64,000 bases of DNA from Oceanicola sp. 502str15 (GTDB taxonomy: Bacteria; Pseudomonadota; Alphaproteobacteria; Rhodobacterales; Rhodobacteraceae). Below, piece after piece: positions 8,527 through 16,510 of this stretch. Every line of letters starts with the position of its first letter. Positions within the stretch are counted from its first letter, which is position 1. Made by a program: the position numbers and the translations under genes. The notes beneath the pieces are model-generated. The model saw only the letters and a program-made list of their open reading frames with translations. It made no database searches and had not been told where the DNA came from. Location of the stretch: NCBI RefSeq assembly GCF_024105635.1, contig NZ_WYDQ01000001.1, positions 3,162,501-3,226,500 on the forward strand, written 5' to 3'.

Positions 8527-9645
8527 TCATACGTCCAGCCAGGCCGCCTCGCGCGAGGAGGTCTGGATGGTTTCCACAAGATGCTGGATGCGCAGGCCGG
8601 CGCGGAAATTGAACGGCTCGTCAATCTCTCCGGCGATGGCCCGGGCAAAGCCAGCCACTTCGATGGCTTTCAAGTCGTTGAAGCCGAGCTGGTGGCCCGG
8701 TGCGACGCAGAAGAGCCCGTAGGGCGCATGGTCGGGGCCGGCTTCGATCCGCCGGAAGCCCTGCCGCCCCGTCCTGTCGGCAGTGTCGAAGTATTGCAGC
8801 TCGTTGAAGCGCTCCTGGCTGAAGGCGAGTGCACCCTTCGTGCCGTAAACCTCGAAGTCATGCTGCATCTTGCGGCCGGTTGCGATCCAGTTGCCCTCGA
8901 TCGAGCCGGTCGCTCCGCTTTCGAACCGCAGGAAGGCGCGGCCCACATCATCAACCTCGACCGCACGGTGGCCGCCCCGGCCATCCCGGCGGGAGTCGAT
9001 CATCGTCACACAGTCGCCCATGACGCGGGCAACGGGGCCACAGAGGTACTCCGCCGTCGCCAGCGCATGACTCCCGATGTCGGCCAGTGCGCCACCACCT
9101 GCCGGATCGTGGCGGAAGGTAAATGGGCCTGTGGCATCGGCCATGTAATCTTCACAGTGGATGCCGCGATAGCCGCGGATCTCACCCAGCTCGCCGGCCT
9201 CGATCATCGCGCGAGCCAGTTGCAGCATCGGGTTGCAGAGATAGTTGAAACCAACCTGCGTCTTCACGCCAGCCGCCTCTGCCGCCTCGGCCATCTCGCG
9301 GGCGTCGGAGGCCAGTGGGGCAAGAGGCTTTTCACAGTAGACATGTTTACCCGCAGCAATGGCGGCCAGCGCCATCTCCTTGTGAAGCGCATTGGGCGCG
9401 GTGATGCTGACGATATCGACCTCAGGGTCGTTCACCAGCTCGCGCCAATCGGTGGTTGCGCGTCCGAAGCCGAACTGGCGGGCCGCCGCTGTGGCCACGT
9501 CTTCGGTAACGTCCGCGAGGCTGTGCATTGTGAACCGGTTCGGCAGGTCGAAAACGCACTGGGCCGAGGCATAGCCGAATACATGGGCCTTGCCCATGAA
9601 TCCGGTGCCGATCAGTCCGACGTTCAGCGTGGGTTTATCCGTCAT
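8527..9645 (-). CDS. Gfo/Idh/MocA-family NAD(P)-dependent dehydrogenase (copy 1)
   Basis: 372 residues from ATG 9645. The Rossmann glycine motif GLIGTGFMGKAH lies at ~10-21, the family CEKPLA motif (EKP 105-107) has the catalytic-region lysine, and D189-IGS-H193 matches the D-x3-H substrate-site motif of inositol or sugar dehydrogenases. Members oxidise a ring or carbinol hydroxyl of sugars, cyclitols or their derivatives. It is the first full-length gene of a leftward pair with the dioxygenase and lies downstream of a TTGCAA operator cluster (9886-9933) and a possible 45-codon ORF. It is only distantly related to the second Gfo protein at 15434-16510, so the two probably act on different steps. 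Confidence 0.9.
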   Translation of the reverse strand: MTDKPTLNVGLIGTGFMGKAHVFGYASAQCVFDLPNRFTMHSLADVTEDVATAAARQFGFGRATTDWRELVNDPEVDIVSITAPNALHKEMALAAIAAGKHVYCEKPLAPLASDAREMAEAAEAAGVKTQVGFNYLCNPMLQLARAMIEAGELGEIRGYRGIHCEDYMADATGPFTFRHDPAGGGALADIGSHALATAEYLCGPVARVMGDCVTMIDSRRDGRGGHRAVEVDDVGRAFLRFESGATGSIEGNWIATGRKMQHDFEVYGTKGALAFSQERFNELQYFDTADRTGRQGFRRIEAGPDHAPYGLFCVAPGHQLGFNDLKAIEVAGFARAIAGEIDEPFNFRAGLRIQHLVETIQTSSREAAWLDV

Positions 9646-9730
9646 TGCTGGCTCCGCAGCTCGAGTTGTCGTGCCGGAGACTCGTGGGGAGCGCGCCCCC
9701 GGCACCGGTACAGCCGATCATTAGGGGCTG

Positions 9731-9868
9731 TCAGGGAAGGAGAAGTCCGCCACGTTCTTTCGTGTGATCGAACCTGGCACTGTCGTGATCGATATATTTG
9801 TCTGTCGAGCGGTACACGGCGAAGCAAACACGGCTCCGGCTCAGACTTACCGTAATGGCTTGCACCAT
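9731..9868 (-). CDS. Possible small ORF (45 aa), leader of the dehydrogenase/dioxygenase pair
   Basis: ATG at 9868 is preceded by GGGAGGAG with a 7-nt spacer, among the best ribosome-binding sites in the window. It lies directly downstream of the TTGCAA operator cluster and promoter-like hexamers on the same strand. The 45-residue product starts MVQAITVSLSRSRVCFAVYR, is basic in its first half and has no recognisable domain. It ends 85 bp before the Gfo/Idh/MocA start. It may be a genuine small protein, a leader peptide, or a remnant. Coding status is uncertain because nothing but the start context supports it. Confidence 0.35.
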   Translation of the reverse strand: MVQAITVSLSRSRVCFAVYRSTDKYIDHDSARFDHTKERGGLLLP

Positions 9869-9885
9869 CGCTGATTCTCCTCCCG

Positions 9886-9933
9886 TTGCAATGACAATAC
9901 CACTTGCAATCGCTCTTGCAACAATCATTGCAA
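9886..9933. promoter_or_regulatory. Four TTGCAA hexamers, 12-bp phased (predicted RpiR operator array)
   Basis: TTGCAA occurs at 9886, 9904, 9916 and 9928, i.e. start-to-start distances of 18, 12 and 12 bp. The last three form two overlapping copies of the palindrome TGCAA-N6-TTGCA (9905-9920 and 9917-9932). The same palindrome recurs at three other intergenic positions in this locus. It overlaps the likely leftward promoter of the dehydrogenase/dioxygenase pair. Confidence 0.6.
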
Positions 9934-10019
9934 TTCTTGCTGGGAGAGTTCACTTGATGCGCGGTGGCCCGCCTCTCTGAGGCCATTCAGAAAGTTCCGA
10001 AGCCACGCCACGAGGGCGC

Positions 10020-10913
10020 TTACGGATGGGTCACCGTCGGAATGCGCGGGCTCTCGGCGTTCTTCTGAACCCGAGCCGCAACTGCCACCGTAAGCGCCTG
10101 CGCAAGGCACATCGGCGCGGCAAGCGAGCGCGAAAAGGTATAGTCGTGCTCGGGCACCGCAAAGAGGATGTCGGCCGACTTCGCCAGCGGGCTCAAGGAA
10201 CTGTCAGAGATCGCCACGATCGGGACACCCGCAGCCTCCGCCTCCTCGACGATGTTCACCACCTCGTTGGCATAGAAGCGGAAGGACACCGCGATCAGCA
10301 GCGAATTGCTGCGCATTGTGCGGGCCATATGTGTGGCCAGCCCGCCGCCGGGATCGAGCAGGATCACCTGCTTGCCGAGCATGGTCAGGATGTAGCGCAG
10401 CAACTCTACCACAGGGGCCGAGCGGAGCTGGCCGATCAGGTAGACGCTCTCGGCCGTATCTATCATGTCGGCGGCGCGGGCGATCTCGGCAAAGTCGATC
10501 TGGTCGAGGAGTCCCTGAAGGGATGCGATGTCACGAACCACGAGATCGCGCAGAAAGCCGAACTCCGAGTGATCCGTGCGCGTCGCAAGCTCTTCCTCCA
10601 ATGCCGCCACCCGCGCCTCGAAGCCCGGGGCAGCCGTGGCCAGCCGCTTTTGGAACAGCTGTTGAAGATCCTTGAAGCCCGTGTAGCCAAGCGCCTGGGC
10701 GAAGCGGACGAAGGACGATGCGTGGATGCCGCATCGCTCGGCAATCGAGTTCACCGATTGCACGGCCACGTCGTTGGGGTTTTGTGTGAGGAAGACCGAT
10801 ATCCGCTGATAAGTCTTGCTCATGGAGTCGTGGCGTTCGTGGATCAGCCGGATCAGGCTTTCGTAGTCCTTAGGACGCGTATCCGCCCCGTCCCGCTGCT
10901 TGCCACTCTTCAT
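10020..10913 (-). CDS. MurR/RpiR-family transcriptional regulator
   Basis: 297 residues from ATG 10913, preceded by AGGAG at 7 nt. The N-terminal RpiR helix-turn-helix spans ~15-95 (SVNSIAERCGIHASSFVRFAQALGYTGFKDLQQLF), and the C-terminal SIS phosphosugar-binding domain ~125-265 (VYLIGQLRSAPVVELLRYIL, LLIAVSFRFYANEVVNI). Family members sense phosphorylated sugars or cyclitols and repress or activate catabolic operons. It is the last gene of the leftward importer operon, separated by 81 bp that contain a TGCAA-N6-TTGCA palindrome, consistent with autoregulation. I infer that it binds that palindrome throughout the locus. Confidence 0.92.
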   Translation of the reverse strand: MKSGKQRDGADTRPKDYESLIRLIHERHDSMSKTYQRISVFLTQNPNDVAVQSVNSIAERCGIHASSFVRFAQALGYTGFKDLQQLFQKRLATAAPGFEARVAALEEELATRTDHSEFGFLRDLVVRDIASLQGLLDQIDFAEIARAADMIDTAESVYLIGQLRSAPVVELLRYILTMLGKQVILLDPGGGLATHMARTMRSNSLLIAVSFRFYANEVVNIVEEAEAAGVPIVAISDSSLSPLAKSADILFAVPEHDYTFSRSLAAPMCLAQALTVAVAARVQKNAESPRIPTVTHP

Positions 10914-10965
10914 TGCCCACTCCTGCTCAAAACTGCGGGTCAGGCTATTAAACCACTCCGCGCGG

Positions 10966-10981
10966 TGCAACAATCATTGCA
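10966..10981. promoter_or_regulatory. TGCAA-N6-TTGCA palindrome upstream of the RpiR gene
   Basis: TGCAA-CAATCA-TTGCA, 53 bp upstream of the regulator's ATG. Its six-base spacer is identical to that in the site at 9917-9932. Position fits an autoregulatory operator. Confidence 0.55.
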
Positions 10982-10994
10982 GGACCGCACCTCC

Positions 10995-11774
10995 TCAAAC
11001 CGTCCCGCCCAGTGACGAGTCGAGGACCGCCAATTTTTGTCCGCCAGCCATCAGATCCTGCAATTCGCTTTCGGCGATCTCACCGGCCCGCGCCGTGCCC
11101 AGCGTGCGCCCGCGATTGAGCACGGTGAACCTGTCGCCCACCGCAAGGGCGTGGCGGATGTTGTGTGAGATGAACACCACGCCAACCCCCTGCTTCCGCA
11201 CCTTGTCGATGGTGTGCAGCACGTTCGATGTCTGGCGGACCCCAAGCGCCGAGGTCGGCTCGTCGAGGATAAGGATTTTGGCGCCGAAATGAACGGCGCG
11301 GGCAATCGCCACGGTCTGGCGTTCACCGCCGGAAAGCGTCCCTACCGCCTGCTCGGCGCTGCGAAGGTTGATGCCCATGCGCCGCATCTCTTCGACGGTG
11401 ACGTCATTGGCGCGCTTGTGATCGAAAAGCTTCACTCCCAGCCGGTTGTAGGTTGGTTCATTTCCCATGAAGAAGTTGCGGCTGACCGACATCATCGGGA
11501 TCATCCCTAGGTCCTGATACACGGTGGCAATGCCGCGCTCGATGGCGTCATGGGTGCTGTGAAACTGCACCTCCTTGCCCTCGTAGTAGATCTTGCCTTC
11601 GCTGGGGCGATGCACCCCCGACATGGTCTTGATGAAGGTCGACTTGCCCGCGCCGTTGTCACCAAGCAGGCAGTGGCACTCACCGGGCTGGAGGTCGAAG
11701 GAAACACCATCAAGCGCGATGACGGAGCCGAAGTGCTTCTTGATGTTCTCGAGTTTGAGGATTGGCTCACTCAT
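10995..11774 (-). CDS. Sugar-type ABC importer, ATP-binding protein
   Basis: 259 residues, a single ABC domain: Walker A GDNGAGKST, signature LSGGERQTVAIARAV, Walker B ILILDEPTSALG, H-loop ISHNIRHA. CUT2-family sugar importers often have a two-domain ATPase (RbsA/MglA). This single-domain form matches the FrcA-type subgroup, where it homodimerises. It starts at ATG 11774 with AGGAGA upstream and lies one base after the permease stop, so translational coupling is likely. It energises the permease at 11776-12897. Confidence 0.92.
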   Translation of the reverse strand: MSEPILKLENIKKHFGSVIALDGVSFDLQPGECHCLLGDNGAGKSTFIKTMSGVHRPSEGKIYYEGKEVQFHSTHDAIERGIATVYQDLGMIPMMSVSRNFFMGNEPTYNRLGVKLFDHKRANDVTVEEMRRMGINLRSAEQAVGTLSGGERQTVAIARAVHFGAKILILDEPTSALGVRQTSNVLHTIDKVRKQGVGVVFISHNIRHALAVGDRFTVLNRGRTLGTARAGEIAESELQDLMAGGQKLAVLDSSLGGTV

Positions 11775-11775
11775 C

Positions 11776-12897
11776 TCAGTCTCCTGCGCCGATGATGCGA
11801 CGACGAATGTAAGTGTTGGTGATCACCGCGATCAGCAGCAGGCTGCCGAGGAAGACCCGGAACAGCGAGCTTTCTGCTCCAGAGAAGAACAAGCCCTGCT
11901 GCACCACGCCAAACATGATGGCGCCCAGTCCTGCCCCGATAACCGAGCCGTAGCCGCCCGTCAGCAGAGCACCGCCAATGACCACGCAGATGATTGCCTC
12001 GAACTCCTTGAGCAGGCCGCGATCCGCCCCGGCGGAGCCGAACTCCGTAACCTGACACATGGCGAAAATGCAGGCGCAGAAGGCGGTGAACATGAACATC
12101 AGGACCTTCACGCGCTTCACCGGAATGCCGGCATACTCCGCCGCGTGGGCGTCGCCCCCAGAGGCGAAAATCCAGTTGCCGAAGCGTGTGCGGGTCAGAA
12201 GGAACTGACCGAAGATCACCAGGCCGATGGCCCAGAGGATCAGTGCGGGAACCCCACTCACAACCGGCTGCCCTTCGAAGGTGCCGCGAGTGAACGTCGC
12301 GATCCATCCCTGCTCGGCCATCCAGGTGAACACGAACTTGAAGGCCTCGCCGCCAAAGATGGGGGCCAGCCAGTCCGCCTCGGCTGCGGGTTTCATGCCG
12401 CTGAGGATGGTCTTGCTGGTCGTTGTGACCGACATGTAGATCGTCAGCCCGCGCAGGATGTAGAGAAAGGCGAGCGTTACAATGAAACTCGGCAGCTTTG
12501 TCTTGATCACCAGGAACCCGTTGAAGGCCCCGAGGGCGACCGACAGGACGAAGGCGGCGAGGATGCCCATCCACATCGGCAGGCCGTAGTGGACGTTGGA
12601 AATGGCAAGGACCATCCCCGCAAAACCGATCATGGAGCCGACGGAAAGGTCAAACTCGCCCGCGATCATCAGAAGGCAGGCCCCTACGGCAATGATCGCG
12701 AACTGCGCAGATACGACCGACCAGTTGCGGATGCCGTCCGGGTTGAACATGCCGTTGTCGGACGCGATCAATAGAAAGAAGATCAGAACGAGGATCACAC
12801 CACAGAACGAGCCCATTTCCGGGCGCATCAGGAAGCGCTGCGACAAGGATAGATCCTTGACCCTCTCGTCGGGTGCATCTGCTGTATGGTCAGTCAT
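11776..12897 (-). CDS. Sugar-type ABC importer, permease
   Basis: 373 residues, with ~9-10 hydrophobic segments and the BPD_transp_2 signature region (LMIAGEFDLSVGSMIGFAGM, residues ~80-99, and ASGGDAHAAEYAGIPVKRVK near 255-275, the EAA-like loop contacting the ATPase). Members (RbsC, FrcC, inositol permeases) dimerise in the inner membrane. It lies between the binding-protein gene (80-bp gap with a stem-loop) and the ATPase gene (1-bp gap). The single permease matches the CUT2 arrangement. The sugar or cyclitol carried is not evident. Confidence 0.92.
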   Translation of the reverse strand: MTDHTADAPDERVKDLSLSQRFLMRPEMGSFCGVILVLIFFLLIASDNGMFNPDGIRNWSVVSAQFAIIAVGACLLMIAGEFDLSVGSMIGFAGMVLAISNVHYGLPMWMGILAAFVLSVALGAFNGFLVIKTKLPSFIVTLAFLYILRGLTIYMSVTTTSKTILSGMKPAAEADWLAPIFGGEAFKFVFTWMAEQGWIATFTRGTFEGQPVVSGVPALILWAIGLVIFGQFLLTRTRFGNWIFASGGDAHAAEYAGIPVKRVKVLMFMFTAFCACIFAMCQVTEFGSAGADRGLLKEFEAIICVVIGGALLTGGYGSVIGAGLGAIMFGVVQQGLFFSGAESSLFRVFLGSLLLIAVITNTYIRRRIIGAGD

Positions 12898-12923
12898 TCT
12901 CTAAGCCTCAAACCTCGCTGTGC

Positions 12924-12955
12924 CGACAGCACCGCCCCAAGAGGCGGCGCTGCCG
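12924..12955 (-). other. Intercistronic stem-loop after the binding-protein gene
   Basis: In the minus-strand RNA, 12955-12943 pairs with 12936-12924 over about 13 bp including G-U pairs, with a 6-nt loop. No U-tract follows. Hairpins between binding-protein and permease genes commonly protect the upstream mRNA and raise binding-protein levels relative to the membrane parts. That role is inferred here. Confidence 0.5.
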
Positions 12956-12977
12956 AGTGTCGTTTCGTTGTTAAGGA

Positions 12978-13928
12978 TCAGCGGAAGGTTCCGATCAGGG
13001 ACTCCACCTGTTCGATGTTGTCCTTCGTCAGGAACCCCGGGCCGGAGTTGATGTGGTGCGGCACGCGGACGCCATAGCGGATGTAGTTGGTCAGCAGGTT
13101 TGCCGCGAGATACCCTTGGAAGAACTGCTGCTGGTCGATGGACCATTTCAGCGAGCCATCCTTCAGTGCGCCGATCATGTCATCGCTCAGTTCAAAGGAC
13201 GCCCAGTAGATCGCGCCGGCGAGACCCAGTTCTTCGAGTGCCTGCAGCGTCGGATCACCACCGTTCGGGCCGAGCGTCAGGATGGCTTCCACGTCGGGGT
13301 TGGCCTTGAGGTAGGCGAAGGCCCGGTTCTTGGCTTCGACCGGGTCGCCGCCAAGGTCGACCATGCGGTCACCAAGCTCAGGAAGACCGAGGCCCTCGGC
13401 AAAGCCGGCGCAGCGGTCGGTCAGCGGGATGTTCCCCATCTGGTGGTTGAAGCAGACGAAGTCGGACACGCCATCGGCCTTGGCACGCTCACCACCGAGT
13501 TTTCCGGCGTCAAACTCGGGCTGGCCGATGTGCATCAGTGCACCCATGCTCTCGGATTGCTCCTGGGTACCGGAGTTGACGGTGATCACGGGCATGCCGC
13601 TGTCGACTGCGCCGGTGATGGCGTCGCGCAGGGCGTCATAGTCGCCGATCGTCACGATCATGCCGTCGTAGTCGGCGGCGGCTGCCTGCTCGACGATCCG
13701 CGCCATCTGGGCGGAATCACCGTTGGGCGGGTTGCGCACATCGACTGTGATACCCAGCTCGCTCTCGGCCTGGTCGAGGGTGTTCTTGATGGTGTTCCAC
13801 CAAAAATCCTCGTCACCGGAATGGTAGATGTAAACGAGCTTCTCGCCCTCGGCCTTCGCCACGGTTCCGGCCCCGAGGCCAAGTGTGGATACGGCGGCGA
13901 TCGCCACCGCCTTGAACAATGTCTTCAT
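12978..13928 (-). CDS. Periplasmic substrate-binding protein of the sugar-type ABC importer
   Basis: 316 residues with a Sec signal peptide (cleavage expected after AKA at ~26). It is a Peripla_BP_4 fold: the first lobe opens with KLVYIYHSGDEDFWWNTI, with DYDGMIVTIGDYDALRDAI and MPVITVNSG typical of ribose/inositol/rhizopine-type binding proteins. It captures the substrate in the periplasm for the 11776-12897 permease. It is the first gene of the leftward operon, and the promoter region shared with the divergent dioxygenase carries an operator-like palindrome (14054-14069). Ligand specificity cannot be assigned by eye. Confidence 0.92.
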   Translation of the reverse strand: MKTLFKAVAIAAVSTLGLGAGTVAKAEGEKLVYIYHSGDEDFWWNTIKNTLDQAESELGITVDVRNPPNGDSAQMARIVEQAAAADYDGMIVTIGDYDALRDAITGAVDSGMPVITVNSGTQEQSESMGALMHIGQPEFDAGKLGGERAKADGVSDFVCFNHQMGNIPLTDRCAGFAEGLGLPELGDRMVDLGGDPVEAKNRAFAYLKANPDVEAILTLGPNGGDPTLQALEELGLAGAIYWASFELSDDMIGALKDGSLKWSIDQQQFFQGYLAANLLTNYIRYGVRVPHHINSGPGFLTKDNIEQVESLIGTFR

Positions 13929-14053
13929 GAATTATCCTCCCTTGCGCCGCCGCGCGCCATGACTGGCAGGCCGCTCGACGTTCTTGCTGTTTGCGCCCCG
14001 AGATCGCGATGGAGTCCCTCCCCCCGCATCGGAACCTCCAAATCTAAACACGA

Positions 14054-14069
14054 TGCAATTTTTATTGCA
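14054..14069. promoter_or_regulatory. TGCAA-N6-TTGCA palindrome in the divergent binding-protein/dioxygenase promoter region
   Basis: TGCAA-TTTTTA-TTGCA, in an AT-rich patch 126 bp from the binding-protein ATG and 111 bp from the dioxygenase ATG. On the minus strand a -35-like TTGTCA (14087-14082), a 17-bp spacer and TAAAAA (14064-14059) place the -10 exactly in the N6 spacer of the palindrome. A further ATGCAT at 14089 keeps the 12-bp phase (24 bp on). Confidence 0.6.
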
Positions 14070-14179
14070 AACATTATTCTTTGACAATATGCATTCGATG
14101 CAATGGCTCGTGAATCCCGAGGAGCTCGTGGCGCTTGTCCCCGGGCGGAGGAACGGGTTGGCAAACCAGGGAGGACACC

Positions 14180-15358
14180 ATGAAAGACGCAAATCACGTG
14201 TCGGCGGACGAACGGCGCCGGCAGGTCTGGATCAGCCGCAACGATGGCTCACTCGACGAGTTGAAGCGGATCTGCGACCGCACGACCAACTTGGAAGACT
14301 GGCCCCATGCCGTCGAGGTTGAGCAGAACGTGCTGATCTACGACGCGGCCGACGCAGCAGCACTTCAGGGCGAGGCCCGTCTTTCGCTTATGGCAGAGTG
14401 GGCCACGGTTTTCCGCAGCGGCCCCGGGGTCATCGTTCTGCGCGGCGCAATCCCTGACGAGGCGGTCATCGACAAGGCCACCGCGACCTTCTCCGACATC
14501 ATCGCAGAGGAAAAGGATGCCAGTTCGCGCGGCGACTATTTCATCACCGCAGGCTCCAACGACAGGGTCTGGAACTCGCTCCAGAAACACTGCTTGGCCG
14601 ACCCGAAAAACTTCGCCGATTACTTCAAGTTTCCAGCAATCGACATCGCCTGCCGGGCTTGGCTGGGACCGGGATACCAGATGACGGCCCAGTGCTTTCG
14701 GGTCAATCCCGGCGGCAAGGCGCAGGACGCCCACCGCGACTATCACCTCGGCTTCATGACGCCCAAGCGGCAAGAGAGCTACCCCGGCCATGTGCAGGAA
14801 CTTTCGCCGATGCTCACGCTGCAAGGTGCGGTGGCCCATATCGACATGCCGATCGAAACCGGTCCGACGCTCTATCTGCCCTACAGCCAGAATTTCTACG
14901 AAGGCTACCTCGCCTTCGAGCGCGAGGAATTCCAAGAGTATTTCAAGGAAGCCCGCTCGCAACTTCCGATGAAGAAGGGCGATGCCGTGTTCTTCAACCC
15001 CGCCGTCATGCACGGCGCCGGCGCCAATGTCACCGAAGACCGCTATCGCTTGGTCAACCTGCTGCAGGTCTCCTCGGCAATGGGCCGGACAATGGAGGCA
15101 ATCGACCGCACTTCCATGATCAAGGCGCTCTACCCCGAGCTGGTCGGCAGCGGCCTGAGCGACGACGAGCTCGATCGTGTCGTTGCGGCCAGTGCCGAGG
15201 GCTACGCCTTTCCGACAAACCTCGATACCGACCCCGCGGTTGGCGGAATGTCACCCAAGACCCACGCAGACATGATGCGCGAAGCGCTCGCCAAGCGCAC
15301 AAGCGCGGATGAGTTCGCCGCGCTGATCGACACGCTGGATGTGCGCCGCAAGGCTTGA
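14180..15358 (+). CDS. Phytanoyl-CoA dioxygenase-family Fe(II)/2-oxoglutarate enzyme (copy 2)
   Basis: 392 residues from ATG 14180, with GGGAGGA five bases upstream. Metal-binding residues are visible as H185-x-D187 (AQDAHRDYHLGF), H278 (PAVMHGAG) and a 2-oxoglutarate-binding arginine (R290 or R288). It is paralogous along its whole length to the protein at 7367-8485, with an extra ~20 N-terminal residues. Residues just before the HxD motif differ (CFRVNPGG here, NQVRPGG there), suggesting a different substrate or position of attack. It is divergent from the importer operon across a shared operator region and ends at a strong terminator, so it is monocistronic. The physiological substrate is unknown. 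Confidence 0.88.
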   Translation: MKDANHVSADERRRQVWISRNDGSLDELKRICDRTTNLEDWPHAVEVEQNVLIYDAADAAALQGEARLSLMAEWATVFRSGPGVIVLRGAIPDEAVIDKATATFSDIIAEEKDASSRGDYFITAGSNDRVWNSLQKHCLADPKNFADYFKFPAIDIACRAWLGPGYQMTAQCFRVNPGGKAQDAHRDYHLGFMTPKRQESYPGHVQELSPMLTLQGAVAHIDMPIETGPTLYLPYSQNFYEGYLAFEREEFQEYFKEARSQLPMKKGDAVFFNPAVMHGAGANVTEDRYRLVNLLQVSSAMGRTMEAIDRTSMIKALYPELVGSGLSDDELDRVVAASAEGYAFPTNLDTDPAVGGMSPKTHADMMREALAKRTSADEFAALIDTLDVRRKA

Positions 15359-15382
15359 GCACAGCTTGAGATCAAGTAAGCG

Positions 15383-15416
15383 CGGCCACGCATTTCCGTG
15401 GCCGGGCTTTTCTTTT
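15383..15416 (+). terminator. Intrinsic terminator after dioxygenase copy 2
   Basis: An 8-bp GC-rich stem (CGGCCACG 15383-15390 with CGTGGCCG 15397-15404), 6-nt loop, then CTTTTCTTTT. It is well placed 25 bp after the dioxygenase stop, and would also separate it from the convergent dehydrogenase gene. Confidence 0.8.
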
Positions 15417-15433
15417 GCCGGGGTGTTGCGGGC

Positions 15434-16510
15434 TCAGAGCAGCAGGCGCTTGTCGGTCAGCGGAAACTCATGAACCATCTTCCGCGTCGGATGTGTCGGA
15501 CGCGGCGGGGTATTCACCTTCTGCGGCTGTCCAGTCTCGGCGGCCTTCTCGATGGCCAGAAGAGCACGCATGTCCGCGAGCCCCTCCCCCCCATCGGCCT
15601 CGGGCGGGGTGCCCCCAATGATGCAGTTGGAGAAGTAGGCCGTCTGCCCCGCAAAGTGATCGGTGTGCATGAAGGTCTCGAAGGCGATCTCTTCGCCATT
15701 GCGCCGCTGCATCGCCATCGGGGTCTCGAAGCGAAATCCCGGATCAAGCGTGAGGCTGCCCTTGGTCCCGACCACGGTGTAGCAGTCCCGGCTGTCACCC
15801 CCGAAACTGGCAATGAATTGCGCCAGTCGGCCTTCGGGGAATTTGAGCGTTACGGCAATGCTCTCTTCGACCTCGGCAAAACGCGCATCCCCATTTCCAT
15901 GGCTGCGCACCGCGGTCACCTCCTCCGGTTCGGCGCCAAACACATGGCGCACCGCGTTCAGACAATAGACCCCGATATCCTGCAACGGCCCGCCCCAATG
16001 GCTCGCCTTCAGGCGGTGATTGCCCGGTGCCGCGAAGAAGGAGAAGATTGCGCTGAAGATACGCGGGTCGCCGATCTCGCCAGCCCGGATGCGCTCGAGC
16101 ACGTCCACGGTGCCGGGCTCGTTGTGCAGCCGATAGGCCGTCATCAGGTAAAGGCCGTTTTCTTCCGCCGCCGCAATCATCGCCTCGGCATCCTCAATGT
16201 TCGTCGCCAAGGGCTTCTCGACAAGGATGTGCTTGCCCGCCCGCGCCGCCCGGATTGTGTAGTCGGCGTGCATGGAGTTGGGCAGCGCCACGTAAACCGC
16301 ATCGCAGACATCGGCGGCGAGCATCTCGTCGTACTGCTCGTAGCTATAGACTGCCGGCACCTCGTGAAACTCTGCCAGCCTGCGGGCCTTTTCCGTCGAG
16401 CCGGAAACGATTGCGGTCATCTCGGAGTTCTCTGTCAGCCCCGCTCCCGGCATGAAGGCCTCTTGCGAGATCCAGCCGGCGCCGACAACGGCGTAACGAA
16501 TTTTCTGCAT
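15434..16510 (-). CDS. Gfo/Idh/MocA-family dehydrogenase (copy 2, glucose-fructose oxidoreductase-like)
   Basis: 358 residues from ATG 16510 (GGAGAG upstream). Rossmann motif VVGAGWISQ at ~8-16, EKP motif at 98-100, and the GGPLQDIGVYCLNAVRH segment (D178) that is characteristic of the glucose-fructose oxidoreductase/1,5-anhydrofructose reductase branch rather than the inositol-dehydrogenase branch. It would oxidise or reduce a sugar or cyclitol with NAD(P). Convergent with the second dioxygenase, and 131 bp downstream of its own TGCAA-N6-TTGCA site and promoter-like sequence, it joins the same predicted regulon as a single-gene unit. Confidence 0.9.
   Translation of the reverse strand: MQKIRYAVVGAGWISQEAFMPGAGLTENSEMTAIVSGSTEKARRLAEFHEVPAVYSYEQYDEMLAADVCDAVYVALPNSMHADYTIRAARAGKHILVEKPLATNIEDAEAMIAAAEENGLYLMTAYRLHNEPGTVDVLERIRAGEIGDPRIFSAIFSFFAAPGNHRLKASHWGGPLQDIGVYCLNAVRHVFGAEPEEVTAVRSHGNGDARFAEVEESIAVTLKFPEGRLAQFIASFGGDSRDCYTVVGTKGSLTLDPGFRFETPMAMQRRNGEEIAFETFMHTDHFAGQTAYFSNCIIGGTPPEADGGEGLADMRALLAIEKAAETGQPQKVNTPPRPTHPTRKMVHEFPLTDKRLLL

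Larger units (their letters stand above)
9646..10019. other. 374-bp regulatory intergenic region
   Basis: Between the regulator gene's stop and the Gfo/Idh/MocA start. It contains four TTGCAA hexamers (9886-9933), a promoter-like pair on the minus strand (TTGCAA at -35, TATTGT at -10, 16-bp spacer) and a small ORF with a strong ribosome-binding site (9731-9868). The remaining 85 bp before the dehydrogenase start show nothing I can name. Confidence 0.5.
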
